Source: an uncultured Bacteroidia bacterium (GTDB lineage Bacteria > Bacteroidota > Bacteroidia > Bacteroidales > UBA932). Taken from it: a stretch of 11,672 bases of DNA. The notes beneath the pieces are model-generated. The model was given only the letters and a program-made list of their open reading frames with translations. It made no database searches and had not been told where the DNA came from. Below are positions 1 to 6,082 of the stretch, piece by piece. The DNA is taken from contig CADBUS010000138.1 in the NCBI GenBank assembly GCA_902797895.1, positions 1 through 11,672 of the forward strand, read 5' to 3'. The number at the start of each line of letters is the position of its first letter. Within the stretch, counting starts at the first letter, position 1. The position numbers and the translations under genes are program-made.

Positions 1-443
1 AATTTGCTGTGGGACTCTCTCTGCGTAAGGGGGAGAGGTGGATGGCCGGCATAGATTACACAAGGCAGGATTGGAGCAAGGCAAACTTTATCAAGACCCC
101 GGGAGTGAATTTTACAGCCCAGGCTGCCAACGCTTTACGAGCCGGAGTAGAATATACTCCTAACAGATATGACATTCGCTACTACTACAAAAAGATGACC
201 TACAGGGCCGGCGCCTATTACGATCAGACATACGTTAGTCTGGATGGAAAAAGCATTAACAGAATTGGCTTTACCTTGGGTGTGAGTCTTCCTATCTACC
301 GCCTCCACAACTCGCTCAACCTTGCTGTGGATTTTGGACAGAGAGGGGCAAAGAGCGGCAATCTTGTAAAGGAAAACTATGTCAACTTTATAGTGAGCCT
401 CAATATGCACGATTTGTGGTTCATAAAGCCGAGATACGAGTAG
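1..443 (+). CDS. Outer-membrane beta-barrel protein, 3' part only
   Basis: This is the C-terminal portion of a gene that begins upstream of the window. The frame is open from base 3, so the GTG at 9 is an internal valine codon and not a start. About 146 codons are visible. The sequence alternates hydrophobic and polar residues and is rich in Tyr, Gly and Asn, with turn-and-strand patterns such as YDIRYYYKKMTYRAGAYY and NRIGFTLGVSLPIY, as expected for transmembrane beta-strands. It ends NMHDLWFIKPRYE, a closing strand like that of Bacteroidota porin-like proteins related to the FadL/OmpP1 type. It probably sits in the outer membrane; its substrate cannot be told from this fragment. In Bacteroidales such a gene typically precedes the TPR/LptC/CNNM cluster seen next, 104 nt downstream. 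The barrel assignment is fairly secure and the family name is less so. Confidence 0.75.
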   Translation, partial: FAVGLSLRKGERWMAGIDYTRQDWSKANFIKTPGVNFTAQAANALRAGVEYTPNRYDIRYYYKKMTYRAGAYYDQTYVSLDGKSINRIGFTLGVSLPIYRLHNSLNLAVDFGQRGAKSGNLVKENYVNFIVSLNMHDLWFIKPRYE

Positions 444-468
444 TATAGCTGATATTGATAAAAAATTG

Positions 469-476
469 TAAATTTG
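469..476 (+). promoter_or_regulatory. Candidate -7 box (TAAATTTG) for the TPR-lptC-CNNM operon
   Basis: TAAATTTG followed by C matches the Bacteroidota primary-sigma -7 element TAnnTTTG. It lies in the 104-nt gap before the TPR gene and would give a leader of roughly 65 nt. No clear TTTG -33 element is seen at the expected 19-21 nt upstream, so the call rests on the -7 box and its position. Confidence 0.4.
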
Positions 477-547
477 CCTCCCGCTTTTGGTATAATTATT
501 GGGATTAGTACAGAAACAAACATAAATAGACAAAATACATTGCAACC

Positions 548-1879
548 ATGAAAAAATTAAGACTGACACTCTTTCTTGCTCTTGCAGCTTTTATCATTAT
601 GCCTGCCAAAGGTTCTGCACAAGGGAGATTTGGTAAGGATAGTGTGGAATGTGTAAACTATCTTAATTTCTACGCAGACTTTTTGAAGCAGGGCAATATG
701 AAGGATGCCTATGAGAACTGGGTTGGCGCTATGAAATACTGCCCACCAAAGGTTTCTCAGAACCTCTACATAAATGGCCGTAAAATTATGCACGATCGCA
801 TAAGCAACTTCAAGGGCGATGCCGCAACAAGAGACGCTATGATAGATACTCTTGTAATGTTGGCAGACAGAAGGGCCGAGTATTTTCCAAACCGCGGAAA
901 GGCTGCCATTGAGGGCAAACTCTCAGATCTTATGATCTATTACGGAGAGGATGCTTCAAAAGCAAAACTGATGTATCAGAACTTGGACGCCTATGCTACC
1001 AAGTTTGGAAAGGATGCAGATCCTCAGTTGGTTGTAAACGCTATGATTAAAGCCTCTGAACTTTTTAAGGCACAGCAGATTACAGAGGAGGAGGTGATGA
1101 ACGCCTACTCTAAGTATAACGATATTTTTGAGGCAAAGAGAATTGCTAATCCGGCAGAGTTTGCAAAGATAGACGAGGAGGAGGCTATGCTTCAGAATGC
1201 CTTTATTAACAGCGGTGTTGCAACTTGCGACAACCTCATAAAGGTGTTTACTCCAAGATTCCAGCAGAGCCCTAACGACACCACTCTGCTCAAGATGATC
1301 TCCGGCCTTTTGAATATCAACGAGTGTACAGATACTGAGCTATTCTCAGATGTTGTAGCTAATATGTACAAACTGAAACCGACAGCAGGCTCTGCTTATT
1401 ACCTCTATCGTTTCTTTATGAACAAGGGAGATGAGAGTAGTGCTCTCGACTACCTCAAAGAGGCAACCAATGTTGCAACAGGTATCGACAAAGGTACTTA
1501 CCTTTATGAGCTTGCAACTGTTCACTATAAGAATCGCAACTACTCAAGTGCTGTTTCTGTGGCAAGACAGGCCTCTGAGCTCAACCCTAAGTATGCCGGC
1601 AAGGCCGAAATGCTTATTGGTACAATCTGGGCCTCTGTATCTTGCGGTGGTGATGAGATTGCTAAGAGGGCAAAGTTCTGGGTAGCAACAGACTATATGC
1701 AGAGAGCAAAGGCTAAAGATCCTTCTCTTGCCGCCGAGGCAGACAAGAATATCATCAGATACCGCGCATACTTCCCTAAGGCAGAGGATGCCTTTATGTA
1801 TGACTTGGTTGATGGCAGAAGCTACACAGTTTCCTGCGGTGGTATGAGCGCATCTACCATAGTGAGAACCAACAAATAA
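548..1879 (+). CDS. Secreted TPR-repeat protein (Bacteroidota family)
   Basis: This 443-aa protein has an N-terminal signal peptide: KK at residues 2-3, a hydrophobic core at about 5-19, and likely cleavage after GSA-Q near residue 25. The mature part is alpha-helical with degenerate tetratricopeptide repeats. The clearest run from about residue 280 to 395, with TPR-like units at GSAYYLYRFFMNKGDESSAL and ELATVHYKNRNYSSAVSVAR and an NPKYAGKAEM linker. The C-terminal segment (about 405-443: YFPKAEDAFMYDL, then DGRSYTVSCGG) is a conserved tail of this family as I remember it. Cysteine pairs (C366 and C430, each followed by GG) could be disulphide-bonded in the periplasm. TPR domains mediate protein-protein contacts; the partner is unknown. 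The gene is the first of a probable operon, with lptC 23 nt downstream, which suggests an envelope-assembly role. The ATG at 548 is chosen because it directly begins the signal peptide. No Shine-Dalgarno sequence is present. Confidence 0.8.
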   Translation: MKKLRLTLFLALAAFIIMPAKGSAQGRFGKDSVECVNYLNFYADFLKQGNMKDAYENWVGAMKYCPPKVSQNLYINGRKIMHDRISNFKGDAATRDAMIDTLVMLADRRAEYFPNRGKAAIEGKLSDLMIYYGEDASKAKLMYQNLDAYATKFGKDADPQLVVNAMIKASELFKAQQITEEEVMNAYSKYNDIFEAKRIANPAEFAKIDEEEAMLQNAFINSGVATCDNLIKVFTPRFQQSPNDTTLLKMISGLLNINECTDTELFSDVVANMYKLKPTAGSAYYLYRFFMNKGDESSALDYLKEATNVATGIDKGTYLYELATVHYKNRNYSSAVSVARQASELNPKYAGKAEMLIGTIWASVSCGGDEIAKRAKFWVATDYMQRAKAKDPSLAAEADKNIIRYRAYFPKAEDAFMYDLVDGRSYTVSCGGMSASTIVRTNK

Positions 1880-1902
1880 CATTATTCTTATCTATCCCAT
1901 TT

Positions 1903-2538
1903 ATGGGCAGGATGAGCTATATATCAAAAGCGGCAGCAATTAGGTTTCTGATTGTTGCTGCTTTTGCTTTTATAGCCGCTTCCTCTTGCACCAAAAAGGC
2001 TGAGGTGGTTTCAGACATAGACCTTTTATCTATGCCTAAACAGGTGGCAGACAGTATGATAGTCAATCAGACCACAAATGGGAAAATGAGTATGAGAATG
2101 GTTGCTCCAAGAATGGAGAAATATGAGAACGATTCCATAAGTTATGAGCTTTTTCCAAGCGGTTTTGATATCTACTCATACGACGGTGGAGTTTTGGAGA
2201 CTCAGGTACACGCTCTGCAAGCAAAGCATACAGTTGTAGCCAAAACCAGCGAGGAAGAGTGGGCTGTGTTTGGTAATGTGGTTATTACCAACTTCTTGAA
2301 GGGAGAGCAGATGTTTACAGACACCCTATATTGGGATCGGTTCAAACAGAAGATATATACCCATTGCTTTGTAAAGATGTCTTCGCCAATGGGTTATATG
2401 CAGGGTTACGGATTGGAGAGCGATGAGAATGCACGCAATGCAAGAATTTTAGCTCCGTTTGACTCCTTTGGAAGATTGGAGGAGTTGGAGTACATAGATA
2501 CCGTAAACTTTATTGGCCCGCTGTTAAAAAAGCAATAA
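1903..2538 (+). CDS. lptC: LPS export periplasmic lipoprotein LptC
   Basis: This 211-aa protein is LptC-like. The Lpt pathway moves lipopolysaccharide from the inner to the outer membrane; LptC receives LPS from the LptBFG transporter and passes it to the LptA bridge. The N-terminus has a hydrophobic helix (about residues 15-26) ending in ASSC at 26-29, so Cys29 may be lipidated. The lipobox is imperfect (Ala at -3), so an uncleaved membrane anchor is the alternative. The body is beta-rich, with an OstA/LptA-like stretch at about 119-160 (AVFGNVVITN, then TDTLYWDRFKQKIYT) typical of the LptA/LptC fold. The start could be M1 (1903) or M4 (1912); both keep the signal intact. The gene lies 23 nt after the TPR gene and 15 nt before the CNNM gene, so it is probably co-transcribed with both. 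No lptA, lptB or ostA neighbour is present, and a separated lptC is normal in Bacteroidales. Confidence 0.85.
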   Translation: MGRMSYISKAAAIRFLIVAAFAFIAASSCTKKAEVVSDIDLLSMPKQVADSMIVNQTTNGKMSMRMVAPRMEKYENDSISYELFPSGFDIYSYDGGVLETQVHALQAKHTVVAKTSEEEWAVFGNVVITNFLKGEQMFTDTLYWDRFKQKIYTHCFVKMSSPMGYMQGYGLESDENARNARILAPFDSFGRLEELEYIDTVNFIGPLLKKQ

Positions 2539-2553
2539 CACCTTTGGTATAAG

Positions 2554-3864
2554 ATGCTTACTCAGATTATAATAGCTATTGTAGCCCTTGTTTTCAGCGC
2601 CATTTTTTCCGGTTATGAGATGGCCTTTCTGCACGCCAATCGCCTGAGGATAGCATTGGATAAGAAAGAGGGTAAAAAGTATGCCATAGCCTTGGATAGA
2701 TTTTTAACCAGAGAGTCTGATTTAATCTCCTCTCTGCTTGTGGGCAACAACATTACCCTAATTATCTACAGTATCTCAATGGCAAAGCTGTTAGATCCTT
2801 TTATTCAGCAATATATAACATCCTCATTAACACTTATTCTTATAATAGACACAGTTGTTGCCTCAATTATAGTTCTTATTACAGCGGAGTATTTGCCAAA
2901 GGCTCTCTGCTATCTCAATCCGAATAAGGTGCTCTCCACTTTTTATAGAGTTATCTTTTTCTTTTATTACCTCTTCTACCCTATCACCTGGCTTACGAAC
3001 AAGCTCTCCTACTCTCTCTTGGGAGCCGCCGCCGGCAAAAAGATAAAAGGTGCAGAAGATGGCAGGGAGAAATTTGACCAGACAGACCTGATAAATCTCT
3101 CCGAGGAGGTGGAAGAGGCGCAAAGTGTTGATGGACAGGCCACTTCCGATATTGAAATTTTCCAGAACGCTGTAGATTTCTCAAAAACAAAAATAAAGGA
3201 GTGTCTTATTCCAAGAACAGAGATTACAGCCATTGATGTTGAGGAAAATTTTGAGGAGCTGCTTATGATGTTCGTCAGCTCCGGCTACTCCAGAATACTT
3301 GTCTATAAAGAGACTATCGATAATATTATTGGCTATGTGCTCTCAAAAGATTTGCTTGGCAAATCGCTCTCTTTTGTAACAAATAAAGAGGGAGAAAAAG
3401 GTGTAACAAGCTGTAAAATAGAGGATTTTATAAGACCAATTAAGCACGTTCCAATGGATATGGATGCCCGCACCTTGTTGGAGGTTATGACCGCCAAAAA
3501 GGAGAATATTGTGGCGGTTATGGATGAGTATGGCGGAACAGAGGGTATTGTTACATTGGAAGACCTTATAGAGGAAATTTTTGGGGAGATTGAGGATGAA
3601 CTTGATACCCAGAATCTTGTAGAGAAGAAAATCTCAGACAAAGAGTATATCTTCTCTGCCAGAATGAGTGTAAGGGAGCTTAACAGAAAGTATGAGTTCG
3701 GGTTGCCGGAAGATGATTCATACGAAACTCTTGCCGGATTGATTCTCTATACCGCAGAGAGTTTCCCAAAAGAAAAGGAGATACTCCAAATTGGAAATAT
3801 CTCCTTAACCATTCTCAAAACCTCAAAAAAACGGATAGAGACCATCTCTTTGAAGATTGATTAA
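2554..3864 (+). CDS. CNNM/CorC-HlyC family membrane protein with CBS pair
   Basis: This 436-aa protein has the full three-part architecture of the hemolysin/CorC (CNNM, DUF21) family. The N-terminal DUF21 membrane domain (about residues 1-155) has hydrophobic segments at about 3-20, 58-80, 91-110 and 130-150 and the family motifs SLLVGNN at 60-66 and AEYLPKAL at 111-118. A CBS-domain pair follows: the first around ECLIPRTEITAIDV (216-229), the second around 296-350 with AVMDEYGGTEGIVTLEDLIE. A C-terminal CorC_HlyC domain (about 363-434) contains SARMSVRELNRKY and SYETLAGLILY. Relatives are implicated in Mg2+ or Co2+ export and are often called hemolysins without good evidence. The gliding protein GldE belongs to the same superfamily, but no other gld gene is nearby. 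The gene is last in the cluster and converges on ppiD. CBS pairs usually sense adenosyl ligands such as ATP or AMP, so nucleotide control is likely but inferred. Confidence 0.88.
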   Translation: MLTQIIIAIVALVFSAIFSGYEMAFLHANRLRIALDKKEGKKYAIALDRFLTRESDLISSLLVGNNITLIIYSISMAKLLDPFIQQYITSSLTLILIIDTVVASIIVLITAEYLPKALCYLNPNKVLSTFYRVIFFFYYLFYPITWLTNKLSYSLLGAAAGKKIKGAEDGREKFDQTDLINLSEEVEEAQSVDGQATSDIEIFQNAVDFSKTKIKECLIPRTEITAIDVEENFEELLMMFVSSGYSRILVYKETIDNIIGYVLSKDLLGKSLSFVTNKEGEKGVTSCKIEDFIRPIKHVPMDMDARTLLEVMTAKKENIVAVMDEYGGTEGIVTLEDLIEEIFGEIEDELDTQNLVEKKISDKEYIFSARMSVRELNRKYEFGLPEDDSYETLAGLILYTAESFPKEKEILQIGNISLTILKTSKKRIETISLKID

Positions 3865-3868
3865 ACTA

Positions 3869-5980
3869 TTAATAGAACTTATATCTCTTGTCCTCTATTT
3901 TGGCATCTGATGTAAGTATTCCTGTCAAGGAGTTCATCAGCTGATATACATTATAGTCATTTTTGCGCTGTGCATCTGTCTCTGAATAGAAAGAGCCAAC
4001 CTGCTTATCCTTTATCTGGAAATAATATACTCCAAGAGAGCCCTTTACCGGACCTACAACTCCGCTCTCGCCCTTCTGCCCGGCCATTGAAACGGCACCT
4101 ATAAACTTAGGGTCAAGCTGTGAGCCGGCAGAGGCCAAAGAGGCAAATGTTACATCGCTTTGTGAGCTTACGGTTGTCTCCAATCTGCCTGCAATATCCT
4201 CAATGGTAGTTGCTCCGCTAATCTTTGATTTGCACTCATCGGCAAGTTTATCTACCCTTTTTTGCATTACGAGGTAGTTCTTTATGCTCTCCGACAACTC
4301 TTTTACAGAGGCATATCCTGCAGGGGAGATTCCTTTAAGAGCTGAAACAAAGAAGTATTTATTCTCTATTGAAACAACATTGGAAACCTCTCCGAGCTTT
4401 GCATCAAAGAGCCATCTTACAATCTCTCTTACTTTATCATAGCCGCCAAATGTCTTGTCGTTTGAAAAGATTTTCTGAGCCCTTCTCAACTCTAATTTGT
4501 TTTCATTTACATACTGCTCAAAGCGATTTATATCTCCGCCACTGAAATCGGCTGCACTATTTGCCTGGGCATATATCTGTGAATAGGTCTGCTGGCTTGG
4601 AGCAACTTCTGCGGAGAGTATTGCAACCTTTGCCTTTCTAACAGGGGTTGTTATCTGATCTGCCCTTGCAATATAGAAGTTGTCTCCTATTTTGAGTTTG
4701 GTATTTTCGCCCTTTCTCATTGTAAATACCTTTGTAAACTCTGCCGGCAACATATTAGGAGCAGACAGCTCTGTAATCCAGCCAATTGTGCCAGGCTCAA
4801 TACCAGGCTGAGCTGGTGCAAACTCCGCTGCAATCTTTGAGAAGCTGTTAGGAGAGGAAGCCAAAACTCTCATTACGCTGTCTGCCTGAGCCTCTCCGGA
4901 GGTTGGAATAAACTTTACAAAAACGGAATCCGGCCTCATTGCCACATCCAAAACTTTAGCTGCAATAAATGTGTTCTCATTTGGCTGAGGCTCCATCAAC
5001 GCTCCTGCAGGGTGAGTTGCAACAAACTCATCCAAAGTAGAGGAGAAGTTGTTGAGATCCCCTTTCTTGAAATAGATTTCTGAATACTTTGTATCTGAGT
5101 TCCTTGCAAGGAAAGCTCTCATACCATCATTAGCTGTGGAGGCAAACTCGTCATAACTCTTCTCAAACTGCTTTTTGGTATCCTCAAAATCTCTTTCAGA
5201 AGGGAGAATATCAAATACTATATACTCCATATCTCTGCTCTCCTGCTGCTTAAGAGCCGGACGGATTCTCTCATAGAAACTGTTAATTTCTGCATCTGAA
5301 ACAGTTACAGTTGTATCTGCTGCCAAAGCCACAGGCTTGATAACAAAATCTATGCTGTAAGATGTGTTGTTCTCAGATATATCTCTCTTTGCCTGAAGGT
5401 TATTGACAATGGAGCTCTTTGCCAACATATTGGCATACTTTGAGAACATCCTATCTTGTATCATATTGGTTTGCAGGAAGTTCCAGTAGTTACGGAAAGC
5501 TCCGCTGTTATCTCTCTCTATATTGTTGTAAAACTCCATAAAGAGATTCTTGTCATATACTCCATTCTCATTCAAAAAAGCCTGCTCTCTCTGAATTACA
5601 GGAGAGATATCCGTCCCCTGTATCATATCGGCCTGCTCCTTATCTCCAACGCTTATGCCTGCATTTTCGCAAGCCGGCATAATAACCTCATCTGTAAGGA
5701 AGCTCTGCCAAGCGGAGTTGTTAATCATCTCCGTACTCTCCTCGCTGCTGGTAGCACCATTTGTAATTTGATAGATATTGTTGTAGTAATCAACTCTTTT
5801 GCTGAACTCCTGCTGTGTAATGCTCTTTTTACCAATCTTTCCAACATCATACTTGCTGGAGAACATAGATAAGGTGGATTGCAGGGTGTCTGCATCAAGA
5901 ATAAAGGCCAACATAGCCAACGCAATAACGGTGGTAATCAAAAACCCCATCCTTTTGCGCATCTTCTCAAGAACTGCCAT
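3869..5980 (-). CDS. PpiD-like periplasmic foldase (SurA_N / parvulin-like)
   Basis: This 703-aa protein is anchored in the inner membrane by one helix (about residues 12-29) following a basic MAVLEKMRKR start, with the bulk in the periplasm. Residues about 40-200 form a SurA_N-type chaperone domain (VGKIGKKSITQQEFSKRV, LTDEVI). A parvulin-like PPIase region spans about 350-442 (GTIGWITELSAPN; EFTKVFTMRKGE). Two further segments, about 520-550 and 626-659, resemble the closing hairpin of that domain. The usual first catalytic-site His (VRHIL in active parvulins) is replaced: the aligned stretch reads VKFIP, with Phe357 at the His position. Isomerase activity is therefore doubtful and a chaperone role more likely. 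The length is typical of Bacteroidota PpiD proteins. The stop codon is 4 nt from that of the convergent CNNM gene. A -7 box (TATCTTTGC) lies upstream at 6032-6039. The likely role is folding of exported and outer-membrane proteins. Confidence 0.85.
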   Translation of the reverse strand: MAVLEKMRKRMGFLITTVIALAMLAFILDADTLQSTLSMFSSKYDVGKIGKKSITQQEFSKRVDYYNNIYQITNGATSSEESTEMINNSAWQSFLTDEVIMPACENAGISVGDKEQADMIQGTDISPVIQREQAFLNENGVYDKNLFMEFYNNIERDNSGAFRNYWNFLQTNMIQDRMFSKYANMLAKSSIVNNLQAKRDISENNTSYSIDFVIKPVALAADTTVTVSDAEINSFYERIRPALKQQESRDMEYIVFDILPSERDFEDTKKQFEKSYDEFASTANDGMRAFLARNSDTKYSEIYFKKGDLNNFSSTLDEFVATHPAGALMEPQPNENTFIAAKVLDVAMRPDSVFVKFIPTSGEAQADSVMRVLASSPNSFSKIAAEFAPAQPGIEPGTIGWITELSAPNMLPAEFTKVFTMRKGENTKLKIGDNFYIARADQITTPVRKAKVAILSAEVAPSQQTYSQIYAQANSAADFSGGDINRFEQYVNENKLELRRAQKIFSNDKTFGGYDKVREIVRWLFDAKLGEVSNVVSIENKYFFVSALKGISPAGYASVKELSESIKNYLVMQKRVDKLADECKSKISGATTIEDIAGRLETTVSSQSDVTFASLASAGSQLDPKFIGAVSMAGQKGESGVVGPVKGSLGVYYFQIKDKQVGSFYSETDAQRKNDYNVYQLMNSLTGILTSDAKIEDKRYKFY

Positions 5981-6031
5981 ATATTATACTCTTTAATTTT
6001 ACTAAATTAGACCCTATAGGCCACAAGGCTG

Positions 6032-6039
6032 CAAAGATA
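6032..6039 (-). promoter_or_regulatory. Candidate -7 box (TATCTTTG) of the ppiD-like gene
   Basis: Read on the minus strand, 6039 to 6032 is TATCTTTG, followed by C, an exact match to TAnnTTTG. It would give a leader of about 45 nt before the ATG at 5980. No clear -33 TTTG is seen at the expected spacing. Confidence 0.45.
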
Positions 6040-6052
6040 GTAATTTTATTCA

Positions 6053-6060
6053 TACTTTTG
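6053..6060 (+). promoter_or_regulatory. Candidate -7 box (TACTTTTG) of the YfhO-family gene
   Basis: TACTTTTG matches TAnnTTTG and ends 17 nt before the ATG at 6078, which predicts a leader of only about a dozen bases. No -33 TTTG is visible. It lies back-to-back with the minus-strand box at 6032-6039, so the two divergent promoters would overlap. Confidence 0.4.
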
Positions 6061-6068
6061 TATTCATA

Positions 6069-6082
6069 TCCATCGCGATGGA
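6069..6082 (+). repeat. Perfect 14-bp palindrome across the YfhO start codon
   Basis: TCCATCGCGATGGA reads identically on both strands, and the YfhO ATG (6078-6080) lies inside its right half. It could form a small RNA stem that hides the start codon, bind a dimeric regulator, or be coincidental. The core ATCGCGAT recurs at 11386-11393, just upstream of the C45 hydrolase gene. Confidence 0.5.

Noticed and set aside
9..11. GTG as a start codon for the first gene
   Set aside because: The frame is open to the window edge upstream of it and there is no signal peptide, so it is an internal valine codon of a truncated gene.
491..496. TATAAT, an E. coli-type -10 box before the TPR gene
   Set aside because: Bacteroidota primary sigma uses TAnnTTTG; TATAAT is common by chance in A+T-rich gaps, and a fitting TAAATTTG lies nearby.
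2554..3864. GldE, the gliding-motility CNNM paralogue
   Set aside because: No gldD or other gliding gene is adjacent; the lptC context fits the general CNNM/CorC family instead.
5456..5872. 138-codon open frame antisense to the ppiD-like gene
   Set aside because: It has no recognisable domain and lies fully inside a well-supported gene.
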